Source: Mucilaginibacter mallensis
GTDB taxonomy: Bacteria; Bacteroidota; Bacteroidia; Sphingobacteriales; Sphingobacteriaceae
Direction of reading: 5' to 3'
DNA length: 64,000 bases
NCBI RefSeq assembly: GCF_900105165.1
Contig: NZ_LT629740.1
Location: 3,410,001-3,474,000 of the forward strand
This document shows positions 1 to 9,380 of this stretch, in pieces. The translations under genes were made by a program, and so were the position numbers. Each line of letters begins with the position of its first letter. Within the stretch, counting starts at the first letter, position 1. The notes under the pieces are model-generated. The model searched no databases and was not told the DNA's origin. It was given only the letters and a program-made list of their open reading frames with translations.

Positions 1-3000
1 GTCACTTACAGCGGTTTTGTAAATGGTGATACCCAGGCCAGTTTAACCACGGCAGCGACTGCAAGCACAACGGCCACAGCTGCATCACCGGCAGGTAATT
101 ATACAATTAATACAAGCGGAGCAGTTGACCCTAACTATAACATCAGCTATGTGGCAGGTACTTTAACCATCGGCAAGGCAGCGCTGACTGTTACTGCTGA
201 TAACCAAAGTTCAACTTACGGCTCTGCATTACCTGCACTTACTGTCAGTTACAGCGGTTTTGTAAACGGTGATACCCAGGCCAGTTTAACCACGGCGGCA
301 ACAGCAAGCACAACAGCAACAGCTGCATCACCGGCAGGTAATTATACAATTAATACAAGCGGAGCAATTGACCCTAACTATACCATCAGCTACGTAGCGG
401 GTACTTTAACGGTCGGCAAAGCTAGCCTTACCATTACTGCAGATAACCAGAGCATAGCACACGGAGCTGCAATACCAACCTTAACTGCCAGCTATAGCGG
501 TTTTGTTAATGGTGATAATGCGGCGAGCTTAACCACTGCGCCAATACTCAGTACTACTGCTACATCAGCATCACCGGCAGGTTCTTATCCAATTAACGCC
601 AGCGGTGCGGTCGATCCTAACTATAACATCAGCTATGTGGCTGGTACATTAGCCATTGGTAAAACCATATTGGTTGTTACTGTAAATGATCAAAGCTCAG
701 TTTACGGGTCAGCACTACCGACCTTTACTGTAAGCTATAGCGGCTTTGTAAACGGTGATAATGCGGCAAGTTTAACCACTGCACCTACTATCAACACTAC
801 CGCCACAGCTGCATCTCCCGCAGGCACTTACGCTATTACCGCAAGCGGCGCAGTGGATCCTAATTATGCCATTAGCTACACACCTGGTACATTAACCATT
901 AGCAAAGCAGCATTGACTATTACCGCTGACAATCAAAGCTCAGTTTATGGCGCGGCATTACCTGCACTTACAGTTAGCTACAGCGGTTTTGTAAATGGTG
1001 ATACCCAAGCTAGTTTAACCACGGCGGCAACTGCAAGCACTACAGCCACAGCATCATCACCGGCAGGTAATTATACAATTAATACAAGCGGTGCAGTTGA
1101 CCCGAATTATACCATCAGCTATGTGGCAGGTACTTTAACCATCGGCAAGGCAGCACTGACTGTTACTGCTGATAACCAAAGTTCAACTTACGGCTCTGCA
1201 TTACCTGCACTTACAGTCACTTACAGCGGTTTTGTTAACGGTGATACCCAGGCTAGTTTAACCACCGCAGCAACTTCAAGCACTACAGCAACTTTTGCAT
1301 CACCGGCAGGTAGCTATCCTATTATGGCAAGCGGAGCTGTTGATGCTAACTATACCATCAGTTACGTTGCGGGGACGCTAACCATTGGTAAAGCAAACCT
1401 TACCATAACCGCAGACAACCAAAGCATCGCCCATGGAGCAGCTATACCAACACTAACTGCCAGTTACAGTGGCTTTGTAAATGGCGACAATGCAGCAAGC
1501 TTAACAACCGCACCAGCATTAAGTACCACTGGCACATCAGCATCACCGGCAGGTAGCTACCCTATTACTGCAAGTGGCGCGGTTGACCCTAACTATAATA
1601 TCAGTTATGTGGCAGGTACTTTAGCTATCGGCAAGGCGTTGTTGGTTGTTACGGTAGACAATCAAAGCTCAGTATATGGATCAGCATTGCCCACCCTTAC
1701 AGTAAGTTATAGCGGCTTTGTAAATGGAGATAACGCGGCAAGTTTAACCACTGCACCTACTATCAGCACTACCGCCACGGCAGCATCTCCCGCAGGCACT
1801 TACGCTATTACCGCAAGCGGCGCAGTGGATCCTAATTACGTTATTAGCTACACGCCTGGTACTTTAACTATTAGCAAAGCGGCACTAACCGTTACTGCTG
1901 ACAATCAAAACTCAACCTATGGTGCAGCATTACCAACACTAACAGCCAGTTACAGCGGTTTTGTAAATGGCGATAACGCAACAAGCTTAACCACTGCACC
2001 AACCGTAACAACAACAGCCACAGCTGCATCACCGGCAGGCAGCTATCCAATTACTGTTAGTGGCGCGGTGGATGCGAACTACAATATCAGCTATGTTGCC
2101 GGCACTTTAACGATTGGCAAGGCGGCATTAACCGTAACTGCTGATAACCAAAACTCAACGTATAGCTCAACATTACCTGCGCTTACAGCAAGCTATACTG
2201 GCTTTGTTAATGGCGATAATGCAGCTAGCTTAACTACGGCACCAACTTTAAGCACAACAGCTACTTCAGCATCACCGGCAAATACTTACCCAATAAATGT
2301 AAGCGGTGCGGTGGATGCAAATTATACCATCAGTTATGTGACTGGCACTTTAACCATTGGCAAGGCAAGCCTTACTATTACTGCCGATAACCAAAGTGTA
2401 GCCCACGGTGCCGCTATACCGGCACTAACTGCCAGCTACAGCGGTTTTGTAAATGGTGATAACGTGGCAAGTTTAACCACTGCACCAACATTAAGTACAA
2501 CCGGTACGTCAGCATCACCGGCAGGCTCCTATCCTATTACTGCAAGCGGCGCGGTTGACCCTAACTATAACATCAGTTATGTGGCCGGTACTTTAGCTAT
2601 CGGCAAGGCGCTGTTAACTATTACGGTTGATAATCAAACTTCCGTATACGGATCAGCATTGCCTACCCTTACCGCCAGTTATAGTGGTTTTGTAAACGGT
2701 GATAATGCGGCCAGTTTAACCACTCAGCCTACTATTAGCACAGTTGCTACAACGGCATCACCGGCAGGTACTTATCCTATTAACGCAAGCGGTGCAGTGG
2801 ATCCTAATTACACCTTTGTTTATGTTCCCGGTACGTTAACTATCGACAAAGCAGCATTAACAGTTACGGCTGATAATCAAAGCTCAACCTATGGTGCAGC
2901 ATTACCAACGCTTACCGCCAGTTATAGTGGTTTTGTTAATGGCGATAATTCGGCAAGTTTAACAACTGCACCAACCATATCTACTACCGGTACATCAGCA

Positions 3001-5106
3001 TCACCGGCAGGCAGCTATCCAATTACAGCAAGCGGGGCAGTTGATCCGAATTATACCATAAGCTACACTGCAGGTACATTAACCATCGGCAAAGCAGCAT
3101 TGACAGTTACAGCAGATAATCAAAGCTCAACATATGGCTCGGCATTACCTACTCTGACAGCCAGTTATACCGGCTTTGTTAATGGCGATAATGCATCTAG
3201 CTTAACTACGGCACCTATATTAACCACAACAGGAACTGCTTCATCACCTGCGGGCAGTTATCCTATAACAGCAAGCGGAGCCGTAGATGCTAACTATACC
3301 ATCAGCTATGTAGCAGGCTCATTAACCATCAGAAAGGCAAACCTTACCATTACCGCCGATAACCAAAGTGTAGCCCACGGTGCCGCTATACCGGCACTAA
3401 CTGCCAGCTACAGCGGTTTTGTAAATGATGATAACGTGGCAAGCCTAACCACCGCCCCAACTATTACCACAACGGGCACGTCCGCATCACCGGCTGGTAA
3501 TTACCCTATTACTGCCAGCGGCGCTGTGGATCCTAACTATAACATCAGCTATGTGGCAGGTACTTTGGCAATAGGTAAATCTGCACTGCTTATAACTGTT
3601 AATAACCAAACTTCTACTTACGGTTCGGCAATACCTGCCCTAACTGTTAGCTATAGCGGCTTTGTAAATGGTGATAATGCATCAAGCTTAACTACTGCGC
3701 CAATTATCACCACTACAGGTACTGCATCGTCACCGGCAGGCACTTATCCAATAAATGCAAGCGGAGCTGTTGACCCTAATTATACCATCAGCTATGTAGC
3801 GGGTACATTAACTATTGGCCAAGCTGCTTTAACTATTACTGCCGATAACCAAACCTCAGTATATGGTGGTGCTATACCGGCATTAACCGCCAGCTACAGC
3901 GGTTTTGTTAATGGTGATAACACCGCAAGTTTAACCACTGCGCCAACAATAATTACTACAGGCACTTCCTCATCGCCTGCAGGCACTTACGCTATAACAG
4001 CCAGCGGCGCGGTTGACCCTAACTACACCATTACCTACGTAGCAGGTACACTAAGCATAGGCAAAGTACCATTAACCATAACAGCTAATGACCAAACTAC
4101 AACTTACGGATTACCATTACCAACCTTTACCGCCACCTATACCGGCTTTGTAAATGGTGATAATGCTGCAAGTTTAACAACAGCGCCAACTATTACCACT
4201 ACAGCCACCAGCACATCACCGGTAGGTACCTACCCTATTACAGCAAACAGTGCGGTTGATGCCAATTATACCATTAGCTACGTGGCTGGTACTTTAACCG
4301 TAAAACAGGCTGTCCGTACACTTACTTTTAATCCTTTACCTGTAGAAACCTATGGCAGCCCAGACTTTGACCCGGGTGCAGTGGCCAGTGATGGTGAAAC
4401 TGTACTTTATACCAGTAGCAACCCTGCTGCTGCCACTATTGTAAATGGTAAAATACATATCACCGGAGCGGGAAACACTTTAATAACTGCAACTTTGGCT
4501 GCTAATTCGAACTATACCACAACGCCAACAGCAAGCCAGGGTTTAGTGATCAATAAAGCTAATCAAACCATCAGTGTGCTGAGTATACCAACCTTGATAA
4601 AGGGTAGCCAATATGACCTGAGCGTGATCACCTCCAGTTCAGGTCTGCCGCTTACCTTTACTGTAAGCGACCCTACCATAGCCAGTGTAAACGGGCAAAC
4701 ATTAAATGCCCTCCACATAGGTTCAACTAGCTTAACGGTATCACAGCCGGGTGATAATAATTATAACGCTGCATCAACTACAGGCGCTGTAATTACGGTT
4801 ACCGATAATGCCGGTGATGAGATCATAGTACACCAGGCTGTTTCGCCAAACGGTGATGGTATTAACGACTTCTTCTTAATAGAGGGCATCAAGAACTATC
4901 CGGATAACCAGGTGACCATTGTGAACCGCAATGGTGTAAAAGTGTACCAGACCCGCAGCTATGACAATGCTTACCGCGTTTTTGATGGCCGTTCAAATAT
5001 CACAGGAACCCTGCAGCAGGCCGGAACATATTTCTACCTGCTTGAATATACAGTTAACGGAGAGAGCAAACGTAAAACAGGATTTTTAGTACTAAAATAT
5101 CAGTAA
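1..5106 (+). CDS. Giant MBG-repeat adhesin with T9SS type B sorting domain (5' end cut by window)
   Basis: The reading frame is open from base 1, so the N-terminus lies outside the window. Up to about base 4311 the protein is a tandem array of 81-residue MBG-type beta-sandwich repeats (signature Y-S-G-F-V-N-G-D ... S-P-A-G ... V-D-x-N-Y). Two diverged Ig/Big-like segments follow (about 4312-4800). The C-terminus carries V-S-P-N-G-D-G-I-N-D (from about 4839) and ends in L-V-L-K-Y-Q, typical of the gliding-motility-associated (CHU_C/TIGR04131) domain, a type B signal for type IX secretion. By family knowledge such proteins are exported and held at the cell surface, often as adhesins. The next gene, a PorP/SprF protein, overlaps the stop codon by one base, and such pairs are typical of T9SS type B substrates. 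The ligand cannot be read from sequence. Confidence 0.9.
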   Translation, partial: VTYSGFVNGDTQASLTTAATASTTATAASPAGNYTINTSGAVDPNYNISYVAGTLTIGKAALTVTADNQSSTYGSALPALTVSYSGFVNGDTQASLTTAATASTTATAASPAGNYTINTSGAIDPNYTISYVAGTLTVGKASLTITADNQSIAHGAAIPTLTASYSGFVNGDNAASLTTAPILSTTATSASPAGSYPINASGAVDPNYNISYVAGTLAIGKTILVVTVNDQSSVYGSALPTFTVSYSGFVNGDNAASLTTAPTINTTATAASPAGTYAITASGAVDPNYAISYTPGTLTISKAALTITADNQSSVYGAALPALTVSYSGFVNGDTQASLTTAATASTTATASSPAGNYTINTSGAVDPNYTISYVAGTLTIGKAALTVTADNQSSTYGSALPALTVTYSGFVNGDTQASLTTAATSSTTATFASPAGSYPIMASGAVDANYTISYVAGTLTIGKANLTITADNQSIAHGAAIPTLTASYSGFVNGDNAASLTTAPALSTTGTSASPAGSYPITASGAVDPNYNISYVAGTLAIGKALLVVTVDNQSSVYGSALPTLTVSYSGFVNGDNAASLTTAPTISTTATAASPAGTYAITASGAVDPNYVISYTPGTLTISKAALTVTADNQNSTYGAALPTLTASYSGFVNGDNATSLTTAPTVTTTATAASPAGSYPITVSGAVDANYNISYVAGTLTIGKAALTVTADNQNSTYSSTLPALTASYTGFVNGDNAASLTTAPTLSTTATSASPANTYPINVSGAVDANYTISYVTGTLTIGKASLTITADNQSVAHGAAIPALTASYSGFVNGDNVASLTTAPTLSTTGTSASPAGSYPITASGAVDPNYNISYVAGTLAIGKALLTITVDNQTSVYGSALPTLTASYSGFVNGDNAASLTTQPTISTVATTASPAGTYPINASGAVDPNYTFVYVPGTLTIDKAALTVTADNQSSTYGAALPTLTASYSGFVNGDNSASLTTAPTISTTGTSASPAGSYPITASGAVDPNYTISYTAGTLTIGKAALTVTADNQSSTYGSALPTLTASYTGFVNGDNASSLTTAPILTTTGTASSPAGSYPITASGAVDANYTISYVAGSLTIRKANLTITADNQSVAHGAAIPALTASYSGFVNDDNVASLTTAPTITTTGTSASPAGNYPITASGAVDPNYNISYVAGTLAIGKSALLITVNNQTSTYGSAIPALTVSYSGFVNGDNASSLTTAPIITTTGTASSPAGTYPINASGAVDPNYTISYVAGTLTIGQAALTITADNQTSVYGGAIPALTASYSGFVNGDNTASLTTAPTIITTGTSSSPAGTYAITASGAVDPNYTITYVAGTLSIGKVPLTITANDQTTTYGLPLPTFTATYTGFVNGDNAASLTTAPTITTTATSTSPVGTYPITANSAVDANYTISYVAGTLTVKQAVRTLTFNPLPVETYGSPDFDPGAVASDGETVLYTSSNPAAATIVNGKIHITGAGNTLITATLAANSNYTTTPTASQGLVINKANQTISVLSIPTLIKGSQYDLSVITSSSGLPLTFTVSDPTIASVNGQTLNALHIGSTSLTVSQPGDNNYNAASTTGAVITVTDNAGDEIIVHQAVSPNGDGINDFFLIEGIKNYPDNQVTIVNRNGVKVYQTRSYDNAYRVFDGRSNITGTLQQAGTYFYLLEYTVNGESKRKTGFLVLKYQ
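181..4311 (+). repeat. 17 tandem 243-bp MBG repeats with a 4-unit higher-order period
   Basis: Seventeen complete 243-bp units start at 181, 424, 667 and so on every 243 bases to 4069, preceded by a partial unit at 1-180. No indel breaks the phase. Units differ in type. The variant with A-H-G in place of the usual V/T-Y-G occurs at 424, 1396, 2368 and 3340, exactly 972 bases (four units) apart. Each of these is followed by a unit opening with L-V-V-T-V or similar. The array therefore looks as if it grew by duplicating four-unit blocks. Confidence 0.92.
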
Positions 5107-6041
5107 TGAAGATGAAATTGAAACCTATAAACAATGGTATTACCGCAACGCTGGTAAGCATCCTGTTTTTTTTAACATTATCCGCAAATGTACATGCGCA
5201 GAACAGTCAGTTCAGCTATACGCAGTATATGGATAACCTTACGCCTTTTAACCCCGCTTATTCGCTGCTGGATAAAGCAGCCTCGGTTAATGCCCTGGCC
5301 CGCAGGCAGTGGCTGGGGGTTGATGGCTCGCCTACAACTTTTATGGCTAATGTCAATGTCCCTATCGAATCTGTAGACGGGGCAGCGGGCTTGATCGTAA
5401 TGAATGACAAGTTTGCCATAGAACACCAAACCGAGGTAAACGCTTACTTTGCAAAAGCGATACAGCTTAGTCCGAAGAACTTTTTGTCGGTATCATTAAA
5501 CGCAGGGATACGCAACTATGTGGCCAACTATTCAAGTCTGGATGCCAATGACCCTGTATTTGCCAGTGATGTGAGGGAAACCAAGCCCAATTTAGGATTT
5601 GGTGTGATGTTTTACACCGACTGGTATTATGTTGGTATATCGGTGCCCGAACTATCTATCACCAGCCTGGGAACAGCATCTGTACAGGATAATAACAACT
5701 TCAAGAACCACTATTACTTTTCAGGAGCTTTCATAGCAAATATTGATGAGGATGTGGCCGTAAAACCTGCTACATTGGTATCCTATGTGCAAGGGGTGCC
5801 GATGATTGCTGATATTTCGGGCACAGTGATCTTTAGGCAGGTTATAGGCCTGGGCATAAATTACCGTACCAATAATGAAATGGCCGGCATCTTTACATTG
5901 AACGTAAGCAATTTCCACATTGGCTATAGCTACCAGTTCGGGCTGGCATCTGATAACCTGGGTGGCTTTAATATGCCAACGCATGAAATTACCCTGGGTT
6001 ACCGCTTTGGCAAAGGATCAGATAAACCTAAATTATTATAG
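5106..6041 (+). CDS. PorP/SprF family type IX secretion system membrane protein
   Basis: The 311-residue protein starts with a signal peptide (hydrophobic stretch about 13-27, likely cleavage after A31 in N-V-H-A). The mature start Q-N-S-Q-F-S-Y-T-Q-Y-M-D-N-L-T-P-F-N-P-A is the family hallmark. The remainder alternates short beta-strand-like segments, ending in L-G-Y-R-F-G-K-G, as expected of an outer-membrane barrel. PorP/SprF proteins associate with the T9SS and are commonly paired with secreted proteins carrying type B C-terminal domains. Start and upstream stop overlap as TAATG (5104-5108), so the two genes are probably translationally coupled. The adhesin upstream is the probable partner (inference). 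Confidence 0.92.
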   Translation: MKMKLKPINNGITATLVSILFFLTLSANVHAQNSQFSYTQYMDNLTPFNPAYSLLDKAASVNALARRQWLGVDGSPTTFMANVNVPIESVDGAAGLIVMNDKFAIEHQTEVNAYFAKAIQLSPKNFLSVSLNAGIRNYVANYSSLDANDPVFASDVRETKPNLGFGVMFYTDWYYVGISVPELSITSLGTASVQDNNNFKNHYYFSGAFIANIDEDVAVKPATLVSYVQGVPMIADISGTVIFRQVIGLGINYRTNNEMAGIFTLNVSNFHIGYSYQFGLASDNLGGFNMPTHEITLGYRFGKGSDKPKLL

Positions 6042-6068
6042 GCCCTGAAAATACATGACAACTTATTG

Positions 6069-6099
6069 AAGCACAATAGCAATATTGTGCTTTCCTTTT
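6069..6099 (+). terminator. Rho-independent-type terminator after the adhesin/PorP operon
   Basis: A perfect 10-bp inverted repeat (6069-6078 with 6083-6092, AAGCACAATA / TATTGTGCTT, loop GCAA) is followed by a T-rich run at 6091-6099. It lies 27 bases past the PorP stop and between convergent genes. Confidence 0.8.
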
Positions 6100-6182
6100 G
6101 TTGCTGAACTGATGGAATGGCTTTCTATCGTCTATTGAGCTGCGATAAGCAAAATCTTTACATTTTATATAATTTATATTGA

Positions 6183-7127
6183 TCAAATACTTTGTTCAAC
6201 CACTTCTTCCTCCGGTTGCAATTGCGTAACTGCAGGCTCGTTTACCGTTTTTCGTTTACGCGATAGTAATTGTTGGATGCTGTGATTAAGCCGATGCCGT
6301 AAGGTGTAGTAGCTATTGAACCACTTATATTTCAATAAGGCCTTTTCATCAAAACGCTTTACCGAAAAGGCATGCTGCAAAAAGTAATCTTTAGGATAAT
6401 CATAATACAGGCCCCAGTTTTCAGGCTCATTGCCTGGTGCAAAGCCCGGATCATATACCGTACCGAAGAGGTGATCCCATACCGAAAACTTGGTCGAGAA
6501 ATTAGCGTGAAAAACCTCCTGGTAATTGGCATGGTGCCACAAATGTAGCTCAGGAGAATTGAGGAAATATTTTAGCTTGCCCATTTTAACATTGATGTTG
6601 GCATGGATAAACATACCGAACATGGCATCAAGCATAGCTTTAATCGGTACAACCATAGGGTCAGCACCTAATATAATTATGGGTGCAAACTCTATGGTTT
6701 GGTTAATCAGTATCTCAACTATATGCGATCTTGATCCCGACAGGAAATCAATTTGTTTACCGGAATGATGCGCCTCATGTGTGCGCCAAAAGAATTTACT
6801 GGAATGCTGGAACCTGTGAAAAAGATAGATATACAGATCGTGCGTAACCAAAAAGAATAGCACCTGTACAGCAATTGGCCAGTGCGACACAAATTGAATA
6901 TGCGACCAGTCGAAGCTCTTTTGTACCGGCATTATGATATAATCAAAGATGACGATCTTTAAAAAATAGCTTTGAATAATAGTGTACCAAACCAAATCAA
7001 CCCAAAAGCCCTCCCTGAAAAAGGGCAAGCCTTTACGATAGGGTGAGATCCGTTCCCACGCGATAATAAAGACTGCCCAGCAGGCAAGTGTAATAGTGGT
7101 TATAGTAACTACTTCCTCCTGTGTCAT
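6183..7127 (-). CDS. Sterol desaturase / fatty acid hydroxylase superfamily membrane protein
   Basis: The 314-residue integral membrane protein has the di-iron histidine pattern of the fatty acid hydroxylase superfamily: H96, H104-R-F-Q-H108, H117-E-A-H-H121, then H175 and L-W-H198-H199 with H207. Several hydrophobic segments lie before and between them. Members hydroxylate or desaturate lipids, sterols or sphingoid bases at membranes; the substrate here is unknown. Its start codon (7125-7127) abuts the stop of the phosphatase/NeuB fusion (7128-7130), and it is the last gene of the eight-gene operon. A lipid-modifying enzyme at the end of a ulosonic-acid operon may act on the lipid that carries the sugar (inference). 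Confidence 0.88.
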   Translation of the reverse strand: MTQEEVVTITTITLACWAVFIIAWERISPYRKGLPFFREGFWVDLVWYTIIQSYFLKIVIFDYIIMPVQKSFDWSHIQFVSHWPIAVQVLFFLVTHDLYIYLFHRFQHSSKFFWRTHEAHHSGKQIDFLSGSRSHIVEILINQTIEFAPIIILGADPMVVPIKAMLDAMFGMFIHANINVKMGKLKYFLNSPELHLWHHANYQEVFHANFSTKFSVWDHLFGTVYDPGFAPGNEPENWGLYYDYPKDYFLQHAFSVKRFDEKALLKYKWFNSYYTLRHRLNHSIQQLLSRKRKTVNEPAVTQLQPEEEVVEQSI

Positions 7128-8561
7128 TTAGCTAATTAAAGGCTTTGTCTTATACTCATCACTAATATTCACCCGCAGCCTTTTCATTGGCCCAAGTTCT
7201 GATTCATAAACTTTTTTTACGCCGTCGCCTGCGGCAATTTCCACATCGCGGATGTCGCGTACCAGGCGTTGCAGGCCCTGCGGCTCAACAGATGCAGCAT
7301 GGTCTGATCCCCACATGGCACGATCAAGCGTAAAGTGCCTTTCAACAAAAGTTGCGCCCATGCTAACGGCTGCGACGGTAGTAGCCAAACCTGTCTCATG
7401 TCCCGAATAACCGATCGGTATGCCCGGAAATTTATTTTCAAGCGTTTGGATCATTTTAAGGTTAAGCTCCTCAGGCTTGCAAGGGTATGCTGAAGTTGAA
7501 TGCGCTACAAATAGTGGGTAATCCGGGCTGAAAGCATTGATAAATGCCAGTGCATTTTCAATCTCCTTCATAGTCGACATGCCGGTTGAGAGCATCAATG
7601 GGCGACCAGTTTCCAATATTCTTTCTATCAGCTCAAAATCAGTAAGTGAAGCCGATGCCAGCTTGTACATTACGGTATCAAACTGCTCCATAAAATCAAC
7701 TGAGGGCACATCCCAGGTTGATACGAACCAGTCGATGCCTGCTTTTTTACAATATTGATCAATAGTTGCGTATTCGGCTATGCCGAACTCTGTTTTACGT
7801 TTATAGTCGATATAGCTCATACGGCCCCAAGGCGTATCGCGCATTACCTCCCACTGGTCTTTGGGCACACATATCTCCGGGGTCCGTTTCTGGAATTTAA
7901 CTGCGTCAGCCTTAGCTGCCACTGCTTCGTCAATCAGTTTTTTTGTGATCTCTAATGAACCATTATGGTTGATACCAATCTCTGCAATAATATAGCATGA
8001 CTCGCCCTTACCTATTTTGCGACCATTGTTAAGGGTGATCACCTCGTTTGCTAACTCAAATACTTCACTTTTAAGGTCGATGATCAGCTCGGCGAATTCA
8101 CGGAAACAACCTTCGCCGCCTTTGCTTTCGCATACATAATCAACCTGCGCTTTTATACCAGGCAAGGCATTAGCTGGGCTTGCTGTAAAGCCCACCAGCT
8201 TCATTATTTCAAGATCATTATAATCATCACCGATATAGGCAATTTCCTCACCTGTTAATTGCAGGCGTGATAGCATTTCTTTTAAAATTGCAGGCTTATT
8301 CTTTGCCAGCAAATGCAATTCGGTTATCTGTAATTTTTGAGCTCTTTTAACTACCGATGGTGATGCCTCACCGGTTATAATCGCGGTTTCAATGCCCAAC
8401 AACTTGCGCAGGCGTTCAACCCCCATCCCATCCTGTATATTGAATTTTTTTAGCTGCTCGCCCTCTTCACCATAATAAACGCCGCCATCAGTTAAAACGC
8501 CGTCACAATCGGTGATCAATAATTTAATGCGTGATGCTTTTTCTTGTAAGATATTTTTCAT
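7128..8561 (-). CDS. KdsC-like phosphatase fused to NeuB-family ulosonic acid synthase
   Basis: The 477-residue protein has two enzymes in one chain. Residues 1 to about 165 form a HAD phosphatase of the KdsC type (nucleophile motif D18-C-D20-G-V-L-T-D; metal motif G-D-D-Y-N-D at 111-116), expected to dephosphorylate an 8- or 9-carbon ulosonate phosphate. From about 175 to the end is a NeuB-family synthase (A-E-I-G-I-N-H-N-G at 193-201, V-K-F-Q-K, S-T-G-M-S, G-Y-S-G-H-E), which condenses PEP with a sugar aldehyde. Typical NeuB proteins add a C-terminal SAF (antifreeze-like) domain of about 60 residues; this chain ends about where it would begin. The fusion would join consecutive steps. It is 14 bases downstream of the SDR gene. 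The acceptor sugar cannot be deduced. Confidence 0.88.
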   Translation of the reverse strand: MKNILQEKASRIKLLITDCDGVLTDGGVYYGEEGEQLKKFNIQDGMGVERLRKLLGIETAIITGEASPSVVKRAQKLQITELHLLAKNKPAILKEMLSRLQLTGEEIAYIGDDYNDLEIMKLVGFTASPANALPGIKAQVDYVCESKGGEGCFREFAELIIDLKSEVFELANEVITLNNGRKIGKGESCYIIAEIGINHNGSLEITKKLIDEAVAAKADAVKFQKRTPEICVPKDQWEVMRDTPWGRMSYIDYKRKTEFGIAEYATIDQYCKKAGIDWFVSTWDVPSVDFMEQFDTVMYKLASASLTDFELIERILETGRPLMLSTGMSTMKEIENALAFINAFSPDYPLFVAHSTSAYPCKPEELNLKMIQTLENKFPGIPIGYSGHETGLATTVAAVSMGATFVERHFTLDRAMWGSDHAASVEPQGLQRLVRDIRDVEIAAGDGVKKVYESELGPMKRLRVNISDEYKTKPLIS

Positions 8562-8575
8562 GATCTGGTTGATTT

Positions 8576-9379
8576 TTAAATTGCTGTCCAGCCACCGTCC
8601 ACCACAAGGTTTGCCCCGGTCATGTAAGCTGATGCTTCACTTGCCAGAAAAATTAGCGCGCCCTGGTAGTCGTTTGCTTTGGCCATGCGGCCCAATAATG
8701 TTTTTGCTGAATAATTATGAATAAAAAACTCGTTCTGCCCATTCTCTACACCACCCGGCGAAAGCGTGTTCACCCTCACCCCTTTATCGCCCCAGTATGC
8801 CGCTAAAAAGCGTGTAAAATTGATGATAGCACCTTTGGTAACCGGGTATGCCGCCGACTTATAAAAAGTTTGCTCACCGCATTCATTACGATAAATAGTT
8901 TGGTCTGGGCCAACCATGCCATAGGTTGATGCGATGTTGATGATACTCCCGCTGCCCTGCTCAGCCATTACAGAACCAAATACCTGCGAGCATAAAAACA
9001 CACCGGTTATATTAACATCCAATGATTTTTGGAAAACCTCCAGCGGGTAATTCTCAAATGCTGAAAGATCTTTCGCCAATGCCGGGTTCTCGAACATATC
9101 ATTTATAGCAGCATTGTTTACCAATATATCAACCGAACCGTATTTAGCGATTACCTCGTTCAAGGCATTAGTAACAGATGCTTTATTGGTAACATCAATA
9201 CCAATACCCATATGCTGAGCGCCCAGTTCCTGCGCAAATTCAGCGGACTTTTGAGCGTTAACATCAGCAACCATCACATTCGCGCCAGCTAAAGCCAATG
9301 CTTCACAGTGTTTTTTACCAATGAGCCCGAGCGCGCCGGTAACAACAGCCGTTTTTTGGTTTAATGAAAACAAATCCAT
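8576..9379 (-). CDS. SDR family oxidoreductase of the ulosonic acid operon
   Basis: The 267-residue classical short-chain dehydrogenase has the cofactor motif T-G-A-L-G-L-I-G at 14-21, N-N-A (within L-V-N-N-A-A-I-N), and catalytic Tyr/Lys in Y-P-V-T-K after a serine-containing S-I-I-N-I-A-S strand. The C-terminus V-V-D-G-G-W is usual for the family. It resembles SDRs in surface-sugar and flagellin-glycosylation loci. It is packed between an aminotransferase (one base between them) and the phosphatase/synthase fusion. A likely role is oxidation of a hydroxyl to a ketone, or the reverse, on the sugar that the aminotransferase acts on; this is inferred from context. Confidence 0.87.
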   Translation of the reverse strand: MDLFSLNQKTAVVTGALGLIGKKHCEALALAGANVMVADVNAQKSAEFAQELGAQHMGIGIDVTNKASVTNALNEVIAKYGSVDILVNNAAINDMFENPALAKDLSAFENYPLEVFQKSLDVNITGVFLCSQVFGSVMAEQGSGSIINIASTYGMVGPDQTIYRNECGEQTFYKSAAYPVTKGAIINFTRFLAAYWGDKGVRVNTLSPGGVENGQNEFFIHNYSAKTLLGRMAKANDYQGALIFLASEASAYMTGANLVVDGGWTAI

Positions 9380-9380
9380 A

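Noticed and set aside
181..4311. Regularly spaced repeats considered as a CRISPR array
   Set aside because: The 243-bp units are in-frame coding repeats of one protein with no short repeat/spacer structure.
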